Assembly: GCA_017506865.1 (NCBI GenBank)
Contig: JAFCMP010000379.1
Location: 434,001 to 498,000, forward strand
Reading direction: 5' to 3'
Length of the DNA stretch: 64,000 nucleotides
Source: Tribonema minus
Lineage: Eukaryota; Sar; Xanthophyceae; Tribonematales; Tribonemataceae
Of this stretch, positions 1 to 12,771 are shown piece by piece. The position numbers and the translations under genes were made by a program. Numbering within the stretch: position 1 is the stretch's first letter; each line of letters starts with the position of its first letter. The notes beneath the pieces are model-generated. The model was not told the origin of the DNA. It ran no database searches and saw only the letters and a list, made by a program, of their open reading frames with translations.

Positions 1-3000
1 TATGTTCTGCACCAGGAAATCATGCATGAACAGGATAAGTGTAAGTGTGTTCAAAGGGCCAGCATCTGCGCTACCTTTGGTGATGTGATCTTTCAGGTGA
101 CACATGCTGAGGTTGACCCCAGTTGAGGATTGAGACGGACATACAAACCTAGGAGACGCCATGTAAGACATCTCGGTTGAACAGCTTCACACATGAAGTA
201 TCACCTGTGTCCAAAAGCAGCTGTCCCCGGACGCAGACATTGCCATTAGTCTGGCCCCTGGTCAGTCACGCTGGCGGCTCGTCATCGGCTCCCAACTCAA
301 GCATTAATCAGGAGTATGCAGACCTACCGTAGCAGGTGATAGTGGGTGTCGGTGGTACAGTAACTTTTGGCCTCACCATTGATGCTCCGTAAACGGCACC
401 ATGTAAGATGCTTCCAACGCTGGTGACCCTAGTGGTCGACAAGTTCACAACTAGCACACTTCATGCACACCAATGCACCACAATGCATGATTAATCCGGA
501 CCATAAGGTCGAGGTTAGGGCTAGTAGACTTAGTTGTAAGCTCAACCAGCATCCGCACAAAACACAGCACCAGATACTTCAAGAAATGATTGGTCCAAGC
601 CCTGGGACCTAGTTGTGAGCTCACCATGAGCGCTTCCGCGCCTATGCTCCCGCTGCGAGACAATGCCGCCGCGCCTGCCTTGTTGGCGTCGCCTCCGACC
701 TGCAGACCGCCGCAGGCAATGGCAGCACGGCTCAGTTAGTGCACTGACTTCCATGTCAGCAAAGTGCTGTATTCAAGACGTCGTAGCATCAGTCAGCTGT
801 TAACTACGATCCCCCGATGCATGCAGGCGCAAGTGATGCAGCATCATTGCAAGGTGTAGGTGCACAGACAAAGGACCGCACTGGAGGTCAACATGATTAT
901 AATGATAAATCAGTGTGATTTGGCATGTCAAAATGACCATTATTCATTGCAGTTAGGTAAGCTCCAGCAGTTTGCGAGCGATTCGTGCCTCCTCTGCCAC
1001 GTGACACCGTTGTATACACCGTATGGCACTCAACAAGCACAAGCAATATGTTACGTCCGCACATCAAGCACCTGACGCTGCTGGGTTCACACATTGATCA
1101 TACTTCAAGTATGAATTCGAACAGGTGATGCACCTGCTGTCTGCTGCCGCCGCCGCCCTGCGTAGAAGCCTTGAACGCCACGGTGGGGTGGTCCTCGCGC
1201 AGCACCTTTGTGCAATCAGAAGCGACAACCTCCACACACCCAAGCACCTTACCCTTGTTGGTGCTGCACATCAATCAAACTTCAAATATGGTTGCTTCCT
1301 AATTCAAACAGGTGTCGCACCTGCTGCCTGCTGCCGCCGCCGCCCTGCGTCGACGCCTTGAATGCCACCGTGGGGTGGTCCTCCCGCAGCACCTTTTATA
1401 CACCATACGACGTTCACGATCACGCCACGCAACTTGAGCACTTGATCACACACATCTGTCATACTTCAACTATAGCTGCAAGCAGGTGACGCACCTGCTG
1501 CCTGCTGCCGCCGCCCTGCGTCGACGCCTTGAACGCCACCGTGGGGTGGTCCTCGCGCAGCACCTTTGTATACACCATACGACGTTCACTATCACGCCAC
1601 GGAACTCGAGCACTTGATCACACACATCTGTCATACTTCAAGTATAGCTGCAAGCAGGTGACGCACCTGCTGCCTGCTGCCGCCGCCGCCCTGCGTAGAA
1701 GCCTTGAACGCCACCGTGGGGTGGTCCTCCCTCAGCACCTTGAGCCACTGCGCCACCACCTCCTTGGGCACCAGATCCACCTTATTAAGCACCAGGACCA
1801 GTTTCTTCCCGGGTCTGCTGAGCACTGCCTCCTCCACTGCTGACGCGCGTGAGCCCAGGGGATCGCGCGCGTCTAGCACCTGTGTACATGTGAGATGCGT
1901 TACGGTACAGAGTCATTAATTTCAAATTGTCATAGGTTGCTGTACTTCAGGAAGAAGTGTTCCAGTATTTAGGATCTGATGTGCCTCTCTGCCCTGCTGA
2001 TGCTCTCAGGCGTGTGCGATTTGCAGATCCCTTGGTTCAACCAAGTCTTTACGCATGTCTACATGCAGAGGACACAAGCAGTATCCCTTAGTCCTACGCT
2101 TTTGATATGTTGCTCATGATCCTTGCTATGATGCCTGTTGAAATACAGCACTTCTCATATGCGTCCCGACGATATTGGAAGTACAGATAACAATAGCAAC
2201 AATGACAACATGCTGATGGCCTCTGGCCACCGGAAAGTCGGGTGCTCCAGCATTTACCACAGCTCCCGCAGACACAACGATCCTCATGCGATAATATGAA
2301 TTTGATTGTATACCGCCTCAACTGCACATGAATCATGATGATAATGATGCACGCTTTAGAACGTTGAAGCTGTGGGCCACCTGTTGCCATCCCATACCCA
2401 AGTGACAGCACAAGCACGCTTTATACACATTTCAAGTTAGCTGTTGAACTGGTCCTCAAAGTTCAAGTATCTGCACAACTTTTTTAAAAACGGTTTTGAC
2501 CATCCCATCCATACACTGGTGACAGCACAAGCACACCTTACGACAGCTCAAGCACTCCCTGCAGCTCGTAAGACACAGGGATGTCGTACCCCGTCAATAA
2601 GCAAGTGACATGACCAATGATTCCTCCGTAACGGGCGTCAATATAGCTCATGTACAGTATGTACCCAGTACAAGTTATAAAGTACCTCCTGCAGCACCAC
2701 GTACGAGTGGTCCACGACCTTCCGCAGCTATGAATCTCAGCAGTAGACGTCAGCGCAAGCACCCCCTGAAATCAGCTCAACTTGGCTGCTACCTGGTCCT
2801 CAAAGTTGAAGATTCCTCAGTAGTGGACGCCAATAGCTCAGCTCCACAGCGAAAGTGGAAGCTCCACAGAGCAAAGATTGAAGTACCTGCAGCACCACGT
2901 CCAAGTGGTCCACAACCTTCCCCAGCTGTGAATTCTCAGCAGTGGACGTAGCTCATCTATACAGCAGAACTTGAAGTTCACCCATCAAAAGTTGGAGTAC

Positions 3001-4810
3001 CTGCGACATCACGTCCGAGTGGTCCACGACCTTCCACAGCTATAAATCTCAGCAGCGGACGTCAGCGCACCTACCCATCAAAAGTTGAAATTAGCAAAAG
3101 CTGAAGTTCTGCACAGAGCACAAGTTGAAGTACCTGCAGCACCACGTCCGAGTGGTCCACGACCTTCCGCAGCTCCCGCAGGTACGCGCGCCGGCTCTGC
3201 TCCCCATGGCGCCGCTCCTTAGCCTCCATGCCCGCGTCATCGCCCGCTGCGTTCGCGTCGTCCGTCTCCATAAACGCCGCCTGCGTCGCCGCCGCCTTCT
3301 CCGCCAGCGACTCCATGGTCGCCTCCGGCGGAAGCAGGCCGCGGCGCCGCGCCTGGAAGGGTTTTTCCATAGCAGAATTTAAGTTGCAGAGTTGAGGCTG
3401 TAGATAGTTGCAGTTTTCAGGGCACGCGCGTGCTCGGGGTGGGCCTTCTCCGCCAGCGACTCCATGGTCGTCTCGGGCGAGAGCAGGCCGCGGCGCCGCG
3501 CCTACACGGTGTGTATGGTGTGAAGTTGAAGTTGAGGTTGTAGGGTTGAAGTTTGGGGTCACGCCTTGTGGCCGGGCTCTGCCAGCGCGGCTGCATTGTG
3601 CTGCGACAACAGCGCCGCTACGGACAGCGCGGCACCGGTATCGCTTGCTAATGCTTCTGACAACTCCACTGCTGCCACCGGAAACAGTAGCGACCCACTG
3701 TGCCGCTCCTGAATTAGGACAAATTGATATTTCAGCAGTTGAGTTTCAGAAAGCAGAAGCAAAAGTGATTTCGCAGCGTCCATGGAGTGGGTCCTGTGTT
3801 CGACCTTCTCGCTGTCTTGCTTACAAGCAACGTCACGACTTGAACATACCGCAGCAGTGCCTAATCTCCACGCAGTATTAAAGTGCCGCGACACTCAACA
3901 TGAGGGGGTGCTGGTGATGTGACATATGTAACAACAGTACCGAGTGCCACACCGATTGCCGACATGGGTGAGCCTGTATAATGACAACACAGTTCAACGC
4001 ATATTGTTCATGGACATTTTGCGCCGTCTGGTGTGCAGACTCGAAACACCAGGTTGAGGGCATGCACCAACAAACACATTTGCTTACCAGTTCTAGCTTT
4101 CGTTTATCCTTTTGCGCCTGCTTGTGCTCCTCTGCCCGCTTCTTTGCATATTCTATCTCCGCCAGAACCTCCGCCTTGAAAGGGATTGAGTTGGGGATTC
4201 CTGGGTCCTTCTTCTTGTGTAAATGCGGATTTTTCTTTGCATCTTTTCGCTGCTGCCGCTTGTGCTCCTTGACCTGCGAAACACCAAGAGCACAAGGAAA
4301 CGCGAGAGAGTTGATCATTATGCAGTTGAAATCATTGCAGTCAACAAATTCTCACAGAGCAAGCGGTCGGTCAAGTGTGTCCTGACCCACCCTACAGCGA
4401 GTGCAATGTACTGCTATGTATGCCGCCGCCTGCTGCACGCGCAGTAGCCTGCGGAAAGGAATTAACAACAGGTGTGCTGCACCAGCACAGTAGCTGCAGG
4501 CCTGGTGATCACTACCCAGGCTTGCACACTTCAACGCTTGATGCAAAGTGAAGTTTTCGTTCAATGACGGCGATCGAGGTGCGGCACCACTACCAACCAC
4601 TTGCAGCGTATTCGGCACTATGAGTAATTGGGTTATGGCGACCATTCAAGCTTTGAATCCCGCTGGCGGACCACTGAAGACCCAGCATGCTGCAGATCAC
4701 GATCAACGCGACCCTACGTTGACACCAAATGCTTGCTGCTTCACCTTGCGGTCGATCTTGTACTTCTGCTTGAGAGTCGTCCTCCCGCTCTTTCCCTTCT
4801 TCTTCACCAT
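1..4810 (-). CDS. GNL3: GNL3/nucleostemin-Grn1 type circularly permuted GTPase (partial, 3' end outside window)
   Basis: Nucleolar GTPase of the GNL3/GNL3L/Grn1 family, which acts in ribosome large-subunit maturation. Five exons read in one phase: 4810-4745 (basic start [18 protein letters not shown]), 4273-4088 (Grn1 box with [15 protein letters not shown] and a basic [19 protein letters not shown] stretch), 3352-3134 (ending [19 protein letters not shown]), 1879-1667 ([11 protein letters not shown], then the G4 motif NKVD) and 699-625 (ending GSIGAEALM). G4 precedes the P-loop, as is usual for this circularly permuted family. The P-loop exon (GxPNVGKS) is not seen before the left edge, so the gene runs out of the window. 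The start at 4810 is supported by the family-typical first residues. The introns after exons 3 and 4 carry repeated copies of the exon tails. The family assignment is firm; the exact paralogue (GNL3 or GNL3L) is not. Confidence 0.9.
1128..1567 (-). repeat. Three tandem copies of the GNL3 exon 4 tail plus splice donor
   Basis: Units at about 1489-1567, 1315-1394 and 1128-1209 repeat the real exon 4 end (1667-1741), coding for [15 protein letters not shown], a short Gly run and SRQQ, followed by a GTGCG-like donor. The period is about 173-187 bases, and intron spacer is duplicated as well. Each exon-like block is 66-72 bases long and phase 0 to phase 0, so inclusion would keep the frame. Acceptors in front of the copies are weak (AAAG with little pyrimidine), so they look more like decoy donors than full exons. 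Confidence 0.9.
2690..3047 (-). repeat. Three copies of the GNL3 exon 3 tail plus splice donor
   Basis: The end of exon 3 (real copy about 3131-3180, coding [14 protein letters not shown], donor GTACTT) recurs at about 2999-3046, 2883-2929 and 2690-2735 in the following intron. All keep the donor-like GTAC or GTAG-like context. The copies differ at several bases, so they are not an assembly stutter. Confidence 0.88.
3428..3508 (-). repeat. Duplicate of the GNL3 exon 3 head with acceptor
   Basis: This stretch upstream of exon 3 repeats the exon start (acceptor AG, then [19 protein letters not shown]) with a few changes ([14 protein letters not shown] against [14 protein letters not shown] in the real exon at 3352). 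It lies in the same orientation, about 150 bases before the real acceptor. It could serve as an alternative 5' part of the exon, but the sequence after LAEKA no longer matches the exon. Confidence 0.8.
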
Positions 4811-6655
4811 GTTGGCGGGCCTCCAGGTCTGTGCCTTTTTCCAGGCACTCAACTTCAAGTTTCCGTGTGTGGTCCCACAACTTCAAGAAGCAAGGCGAGT
4901 CACGTCAATGCAGTTAGTTCATGCGCGCGAACTTCCGGCAGAGACGGGCTGGCAGAGACAGACAAAAACAGTAAACACGCATGTGAAATGGTCGCCAGGA
5001 TGTATTGTGACCGGTGTGTGGGGGGTCTCATGGAAAATCGACCCCCGGCCCAAGCCTCCCCACCCTCCCTCGCCCTCTCCTGACAAAAATCGGGCGGGCG
5101 GGCGGACTCAAAAACGACTCCCGGAATACCTGCCTACCCCAGCGTGATCGTTTTTCATTACCTTTCAAGTTTTACGTGCACCTCCCTCTCATGCGCACGC
5201 TTCATGTACACAGCTGTCAAACATTGCTCAGGCTGTCGCATCGCCGCTGCTGTCCACGCTTAGGATCCGCAGAGCCCAGCTTGCTTCTGTGCTGCATAGG
5301 CTCAATGCTGAAGAGTGCTACTGCAGGATCAGCAGCACACTTGCAAGAGAGTCCATGTACCTGACAGCTGCGCCTGTTGAGCGCTGCCTCAAAGCGTGGC
5401 AGCGCTCAGCGCTCAGCTTTGTGGCAGTGCTCATGTATGCAGCAGCTCTAGAACAGCACGTCACGGCATGGCACAGTTGGGTTGCCTCACATTTGATGTA
5501 ATACAATTTGCATATAAGTGTGCATCTGGACAACACGGCATGGTTGCAGTTGATGACTTCACGAACCTCCGCCCTCTGCTAAAGAGTAGTTCAGGTTTTG
5601 CAGCCCACTCTATTGGTGAAGTTGCATCGTCACAATCTGCGGAGCGAGCACTTTGTGCTGGCCAAACCCTGACGCAGGACCAAGAAGGACACAATGGGCA
5701 TTCAAGCTGTATCCGTGTCATATGACATGCAGTCGGCATTGAAAGGCTGGGCCAACGCTGCAATATCATTGAGATGCAGTGCACCAGTGCCAGCTGAAGT
5801 ATCAGTGCAGGGCTTGCGTCAGTACGTATGGACTTGTATTTATAAAGGCCCAAGGGAGGCCGGGTTGGTTGCCTATGCAATCAAAAAGCTTGCGTCAACG
5901 CATCAGCCTACGTCAGTGCTTGTGAACTTGTTGTCATCGAGGCCCCAGGGAAGCTGGGTGTCTATTGTTCGCCAAGTGCATTCCTGTGCAGCAGCCTGGT
6001 CTGCACTGTCTATGACGATGTTGAATGATGCTCAACATACAAGACCATAGCCAGCAACTCTCTGGCCACCAGCAAGCGCACAAACAAACAAGTGTACAGC
6101 ATTCAGAGTGTCATTGGCAGTGTCACGAGCACCACAGCACAAGGTAGAAATAGAGGCAAATGCGTATTGCACAACCTGTAACATTTGAAAAGAGGCTCTT
6201 CACGAGCAGCTGTGTGGCGACACAACATAATCCAACCCCACCACTGACACCACTGGGTCAGAACACAACACGACACAATCGTTTCAACACGAGCAGGCGA
6301 TGCAATCATTGGGCCGCAGATTGTCTAGCGTGCCCTATGCATGCCCATTGCGTACCCCCTCTCGTCGACTGGCGATGCTTTTGAGCGTAGCCACAATTTT
6401 CACTTGTTGCAGCGCAGGAAACGGGCTGCATCAAAGGGGGTCTCAACAGGAAGAACTTGACAGCACAGGTGGTCCACCAACGGAACTGAAACCCATATCT
6501 GCAGAAACACACATGAACACGGGCCCCCTGCGGTCAACATCAGGTCACTGCTCACACGGAGGCCATTCTGCTCACAATACCCCCATCCCACACACACGGA
6601 CAACGTGGCCTTTTTTGGAAATGCTTCCACAAGTATGGAAATCCGCCCACGCCCA
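4811..6655. other. Intergenic stretch without a supported gene
   Basis: This lies between the GNL3 start and the end of the Ala-rich gene. No open frame here shows a recognisable domain or consistent splice structure. About 5025-5120 is a C-rich/G-rich low-complexity patch with CCCTCCC-type runs. The plus-strand frame 5694-6050 is open for 118 codons but resembles nothing I know. The GNL3 promoter must lie in the first few hundred bases. Confidence 0.5.
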
Positions 6656-9412
6656 CTACTTCCGCCTGCCCCTGCCGCGAGAGGCTGCGCCAGCGCTCAG
6701 CCTGGGCCTCTCAGACGCAGCTGCGCCTGCAGGGGCAGCAGCGCTCCGGTGCGTGGGCGCTGCGGCGCAGCGCGACGCGACGCGCGGCGCATTGGCGGTG
6801 CGGCCAGCGGCTGTGGGCGAGAGGCGGTTCGCAGCAGCAGCGCCGCCGCTGGCAGACGCGGCGCGCGTAGCCCGGCCGCCTGCTGAAGCGCCGGCAGCAG
6901 CGACATCTGCAAAGCTGGGGCGGCGCCCCGGTGCAGCGCTGAGCGGTGCTGCCACCGGGGGTCCGCTGCTGCCGCCGGCAGCGTGAGCGCTGCCGCCAGT
7001 GGCACGAACAGCCCCGCCACCACTACCAATTGTTGAAGTTGAAGCGGCGCCGCCAGCTGGATGGGGGCGTGGCGAAGGGGTGGCGACGGCGGCAGCAGCA
7101 GCAGCACGGTGGCGTCCGCCCGCAGTCGGCGAGCGTGACGCCCTAGCAGGAGCTGCCGCCGCTGTGGCGCACGTGTGCGCCGCGCCAGTGCGCGCCCCTC
7201 GGGATGGCGGCGCGGCGGCAGCGGCGGCAGCAGTCGCGTCGCTGTCGTCGGCCGCGGCAGCGACCGGTTCCGCCGCCGCTGCCTGCAGCTTCGCCTCGGC
7301 AGCGGACAAGAAAATGACTGCGGCTGCAACGAGATCATCTGCTGCCTCTGCCTCTGCCTCCAGCTGTGGCAGCTTCGACTTGGCCGCCTGCACGGCAGCC
7401 AGCGCTTCGGCAGCGGAATGCTCGGCCTGCGCGTCAAGGCGAAGCAGGTGCTCCAGGTTGGCGGCGCCGCGCTTCTTGGCGGGGATCTGCAATTTGCGCT
7501 GCGCCTCCTGCCAGTGCTGCAGCGCGACGCTGCTGATGCGCTGCAGGTCTCCCACGTGCTCCTCTGCCTGCGCGTGCGCCTCAGCCGCCTGATCGGCCAG
7601 TCCTGCGCCATTGCCACAGCGGCGCTCGCGTCCTCTACGTCCGCTGCGGTCGCCGTCGCTGCCGCGCTGCCGCTGCCGTCCATGCCGAGCGTGCGCAGCA
7701 CCGCGGCGCGCTTCTGCGCCGCCGATGCGCACTCCTGCGGAGCGCTGCCAACAGCTTCAGCAGCGCTCGCCTGTTGCACCTGTTGAGCACTGCCATCAGC
7801 AGCAGCAGCGCTCATCTGCTGAACAGTGCCATTAGCACCAGCGGCTGTAATCGCGGGAGCGCTGTCACCAGCGTCGGCGGCGCTTGCCGTGGTTGCCGTA
7901 GCTACCGTGGCTGTCGTCTGCAAATGTACAATTGGCTCGGCGGCGGCAGACGTCACCCCTGCCGCCGCCGCGTTTGTGGACAAAGTGGGCTGAGCTGCTG
8001 TAGGCGCTGCCGCCGCCGCCGCCGCCTCTGTGGATGAAGTGGGCTGAGCTGCTGTGGCCGCCGCCACCGCCGCTGTGTTGGTGGATATGGTGGGCTGAGC
8101 GGCTGTAACCGCATCCACCCCCGCCGCTGCCGCTGCCGCCGCCGTTGCCGGCGCCGTCGCTGCTGCAGCGTGCACCCCAGTCTGCGCTGGCGGAGCACGC
8201 GCGCCCTGCGAAGAGCCCGCAGTCGCACTGCCAGGCCTGTTCTTCTTGCGCTTGCTCTTCTGCTTGCCTTTGGCAGCGGCGCCGGTGCTGAGAGATGCTC
8301 GCTGCGCGTCCTTAACCTCGTGCGTCGCGCCGGCTGCCTGGCCGCTCGCGTTGCTGGTGGTGGCATCAGCGGCCGTCCCCGCCTTCTGGTTGCTAGGAAT
8401 ATCCTTGTGGGCAGCTGTTGCAGTGCTCGGCACGTGTGGCTGAAGTGGCGCAGGCACAGCTTCTGCGACGGCCGCGTCCGCTGTGGGTGGTGGGGACTTC
8501 GCAGGTGGCGCCGGTGCGCGCTTCTGTCAAGAAAAGATTGTGCACACATACAAGGCATCTGCGTCAGTTGTGCTGCTGTTGAAGGCAATGAAGTTGCTCA
8601 CTTGGTTGAGGTCAGCTGCGTGATGAAAGCATGCTGCACCGACACTCAACCTCGCAGGGACCATCCCAAATATGGCATCATATAGGTTGAGAGCAGTTGA
8701 GAGCACTTGGCATGACCCCACGCATGAGCTCCCGTGCTGACACTGCGTACACATTGCTTTGCACCTGATACACCCACTGTCTGAAGTATCGCTTTTACAT
8801 CTTAATTCAGCCAGATAACAGGAGGTACGACAGCTGTTCACTACACAAAAGTCCCTGTCCACAATGACGAACCTGCTTGGCGGACGCCTTTGCTGCGCGC
8901 TGCTGCTGCTGCTGCTGCCTCAAGGATTGCTCGGCAGGGGCTTTGCTTACGCCAACAACAACCGTCCCTGCCTCCTCCATTCCGGGACCCTTGTCGTGCG
9001 CACCCGCAGCAGAGCTCAGCGCGCGCGGCTGAATCGAGCGCACCCCGTCCGCAGACGCCAGCGCGCTGCCAGCCTTAGCATTGCGTACCGCATACAGCAC
9101 GGCGATCAGTGCCACATGCACGTGACGAAGCCCGTCCGTAGAAGCTAGCGCGCTGCTGCTGCTGCTGCTGCTGTTGCCGCTGCTGGCCTTAGCATCGCGC
9201 ACTGCAAACAGCACAGCGATCAGTGCCACGTGAACGTGACGAAGCGTCGTCGCCACTGCAGTCGCGCCAGCCGCTGCCGCCGGCGCCGCCGCCACTGACT
9301 GCTGCTGCTGCTGCTGCTGGATTGAGCGGTGCTGACCATCTGAAATTGAAGTTGAGGTTGCCGGGGGCGTCGTGCGCTGCTCTGCGCTGGTCGGACTGCA
9401 CTGCTTGAGCAC
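6656..9412 (-). CDS. Ala/Gln/Ser-rich protein with coiled coil, function unknown
   Basis: Two exons fit: 9412-8873 (180 codons, start MLKQCSPTSAEQ) and 8523-6656, joined in phase 0 by an intron with donor GTTCGT and acceptor TTGACAG. The first exon holds poly-Gln and poly-Ser runs and two near-identical hydrophobic segments, RHVHVALIAVLFAVRDAKA and RHVHVALIAVLYAVRNAKA, which could be membrane-facing or amphipathic. The second exon has a basic KSKRKKN patch, long Ala-rich repeats (AAAAQPT, STN/STE), a helical coiled coil (HAQAEEHVGDLQRISSVALQ onward) and a basic GRGRRK end with a TAG stop. The coiled coil is in a different frame from the sequence before about 7610, so there is either a one-base error, a real frameshift or an unseen small intron there. 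I do not recognise the family. Confidence 0.55.
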
Positions 9413-10697
9413 TGTCGCGGGTGGCTCGGCGACCGATTCCTGCTAATTGGATGAGCGGGCAACGCACACAGGGTGCAGCATGATTAGGCATGAAGCGTGC
9501 AACAAGGCATTGCAGCTTGTCATGGATTTTAGGATGACCCTAACCCTGACTCCCCTGAGCCACAACAAGGAGAGGTGGTGTGGGGGTTGCCGATTGGGTA
9601 AATGATCGTCGCACTGCTTGAGCTGTCACTGACAGGTTGTCAACGAGCACTGCTGGCGAGCTGTGCACTGCATAGTATGTACTGATAGGCTAACTAAATT
9701 TATTAATCTCAGCAGACTATAAACTACAATCTGTTGCCCATGTTACAGGTACTACAACTGTAGGAGCATGCGCACTAGAGCACTGCAGGGCATGATGCAG
9801 GTTACTGTTGTTACTGTAGCAGTTCTACACATTCAATTTGTACTGCCAGGTGGCCCAGTTACAAATCTCATTCATCTGCAATGTACATGAGCGAGCCGCA
9901 TACGGCGCGACACAAAGAGTGCGGGCGTACCTGAACTGTCCGTTGTTGGACTGCTGCGCCCTAAACCCATGCGGGGGTACGCTGTGAAGGAGAGCGGCGC
10001 GGGCAGGGGAGAACAAGAACTGAAGTTGTCAGAAATACTCTAACAGTATAAACAGTTTCTGCCATTATGGCAGAAACTGTGATGCGAAAGGGGCTGTTAT
10101 TGCATATGGGTGGTGAGCAGCAGCTTGATGAGTGCATCTGGCCACTCGCATGCCGCAGCACCGCGTGTTGCAAGCAGCAAAACTTGAACTTTAAGTTGAA
10201 GTGTGCGACATGACATTGTGCTGTAAGTTTAATTTACTAAGTTACAGGTGAATGCTGCTGCGTTCTGCACTAAGTCTTAGACTAGTAGTCTACTAGTAAG
10301 CGCGCTTTCGAAGTTGCCAAGAAGGCAGTTCGGCCGCCGATCTCAGGCTGCAGTGCTTGTCAACAAGCAGTGACTGTCATTGGGACAAGCCAGCGCTAAA
10401 TGCCTTGCATCATGTTGTGCCATCAGTGAGATCATTTCGCCCTCGGTGTGACATAACAACGCACGTCCAACGGTTGTCACACTGTGGCGCCATCCTCCTC
10501 CCACCAGTCGTCACGCGCTGCTGTCTGATGCGCTCTCGCCTGGCAGTGCCATCATGGCAGCGTCATCGTGATTATTACTCATTGAATACCGCTTTCCCCG
10601 CTGCTGCTTCACAGACGCAAAGCCACGCACGAAGCGCATCGGGTCGGCAGGGTGCGAGGGATCTGACAACAAGAAGTCCTGCGCGTGGCTTGCTGAG
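9413..10697. other. Intergenic region between divergent genes
   Basis: This lies head-to-head between the Ala-rich gene (minus) and the M11 peptidase (plus). It contains a short TTAGGG-related run near 9535-9550, a GCCATTATGGC-centred palindrome near 10055-10078 and no convincing exon. Upstream exons of the peptidase, including a signal peptide, could lie here but were not found. Confidence 0.45.
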
Positions 10698-12771
10698 ATG
10701 ACGCACGAAGCCATGCCTTCCCCACGCGCGCTGATGCCGCCCCACCAGCGCTCCCTGCGCGGCATGGACGCGGCGGCTGCCGCCGCAGACGCCGATGCAG
10801 AGTTTGTGCGGCGTCTCACAAGCGGCGATGCCGGCATCGACGCGCTCGCAGAACTTGAGCGTGCTGGCGGCGAGTTTGACGAGTTTACTGGCAGCGTGCT
10901 CATGCCTTCTGGCAGGCGCCTCGACGCTGGGTCCGTGGTGCGCGTGCTGTGGGCGTACACGCCGAGGGTGGAGACGCTTGCGGGCGGCGCGGCGCGCGTG
11001 GCGACCATTATCAACGGCGCGTTCACGAGCGCCAACCAGGTGCTGACCAACAGCGGCCTGCCCTTCATCCTTGAAGCAGCCTACTTCAAGGTGAGCTGAG
11101 CGAGCGTGCACGTCGAGTCGTCATGATGAAGATATATTATCCTGTACCTCCAAGTATAAATTATTGAGCACAACTATTACACTCAGTCTGCAGACAGCGT
11201 ACGCTTGAACCACACATCGTCAATTGACGTGAGTGTTCTCAGGCTGCCAGGGCCTCCAGAAAAAGGAGGACGTGTACTACTTCTAAGCAATATGCAACAC
11301 TGACCAGGCTTGCCAAGTGCAGACTCCACGACGGTCACTGATGCCATCACCGTGCGACAGTGTCACATACATACCATTATGGCTAACCTCGCTCTCAACG
11401 ACGCCTTCGCAGGTGTCCTACACGGAGTCCACGGCAAGTGACGGCCACAGCGGCGCCCTGACCGCTGCTGCCACCAATGTCATCCCAAGCCTGTGGAGCG
11501 TGCATGACTCCGGCAAGTATGACATCGTCCAGCTCGTGATAGACAACGGCTACTACTGCGGCTTGGGCTATGTCATGTCGTCCGCGACCACCGGCTTTGC
11601 GCCATCGGCATACAGCACAGTGCACTGGGGCTGCATGGACACCAGCAACCTCGCGCACATCCACGAGATGGGGCACAACTTTGGGGGGCTGCATGATAGG
11701 TGCGGCCTGCCACTGACTTGAAGTAACATTTGCTTTTCTATAATACTAGGTCTTACAAGTACAGCGATGTACTTCTAACTGATTGCAGCAGCAGTTACTG
11801 CTCACTCCAAGTCTATCTGATTGTTTGCGCAATGTGTTAGCCTGAGGGTTCTCCTGGGATTGGCAACGACCTGCCGGTGCAATTCGCGATGGTCAGAAGA
11901 CGCTTGCACTGCACGTCTGTGCACTGCACGTCTGTGCAAGACTCTCAGAGATGAGTGGCCTCATTCACTCCTAATGTGCACTACTATAGTGTCCATACTT
12001 CTCCATCGTTGCAACGCAATGGCATGACCTTCACTGAATCGGCACTTGGCGACGTCATGCAGTTCAGGCACACCCGTCCAGCCGATGAAGTCTTGCCACA
12101 GTGTGCGCACGCTGTGTCACTAAAAGTATGCAGTTTGCTGCTCCGCGTGCTGGGCCGACTGGCAGGCCATACATGCGCTTCTACTTCTGCCAGAGTAAAT
12201 CAACCTCTGAGTCATCCGCACAGTGCTCATCGTCGCCACCCATGACTGTCGCTGCACACCCAGGGCGAGCAACACTCTGACGACGGCCTGGCCCTACGGC
12301 TACGGCTACCGCTCGTGCCCGTCCGCTACGGCGGAGCGCGTGAAGAGCGTCATGGCTTACTGGAGTCCTAACTGCCCTGGTCAATACAATGTTCCGGTCT
12401 TCTCCACGCCCACGCGGGCATGGTCTGGTTACGCTATGGGCGATGCAAACACCGACAACGTGCGCGTTTTCAAGGCGAACGCCGTCACCATCTCGAACTT
12501 CCGCCAGAGCGTCACGGGTGAGTACACAGCAAACGGCTTGCTGATGCTTGCTTCAAGTTGTACACATGCAAATTGTCTGAATCAGATGAGTCACCCACCC
12601 ATGTTGCTCAATAACAGCAGAGACGCACACCAAGTCTTTTATCACACCTCACAATGAATTTATCAAAGCTTTAAGAAACGCACAGCTCTGCCCTGGGGGC
12701 TCAAGCTTGTACACTTTGTCACCCGCACAGGTGCCTTCAATCTCAACCCTTTGCAAACTCTGCTGCACTGA
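10698..12771 (+). CDS. M11 (gametolysin-type) zinc metallopeptidase
   Basis: Secreted or wall-degrading zinc endopeptidase of family M11, known from algal gametolysins. Exons: 10698-11090 (GSVLMPSGRRLDAGSVVRVL ... NQVLTNSGLPFILEAAYFK), 11413-11699 (VSYTESTASDGH ... VIDNGYYCGLGYVMSS ... HEMGHNFGGLHD), 12264-12517 (ASNTLTTAWPYGYGYRSCPS ... VFKANAVTISNFRQS) and a likely terminal exon 12731-12771 (GAFNLNPLQTLLH, TGA). Phases agree throughout, giving 324 aa. HEMGHNFGGLHD contains the full HExxHxxGxxH zinc site. The first ATG used gives no signal peptide, so an N-terminal exon may be missing upstream. An apparent exon at 11187-11228 was left out because direct joining restores the family's VxYTxSSD segment. 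Confidence 0.87.

Noticed and set aside
6300-6986. 228-codon open frame on the plus strand
   Set aside because: It is antisense to the GC-rich, Ala-coding exon of the minus-strand gene, where all frames lack stops. There is no domain and no splice partner.
11187-11228. Possible 14-codon exon (SADSVRLNHTSSID) in the M11 gene
   Set aside because: Splice sites and phase would fit, but direct joining of 11090 to 11413 gives the conserved family segment (YFKVSYTES...) without a gap.
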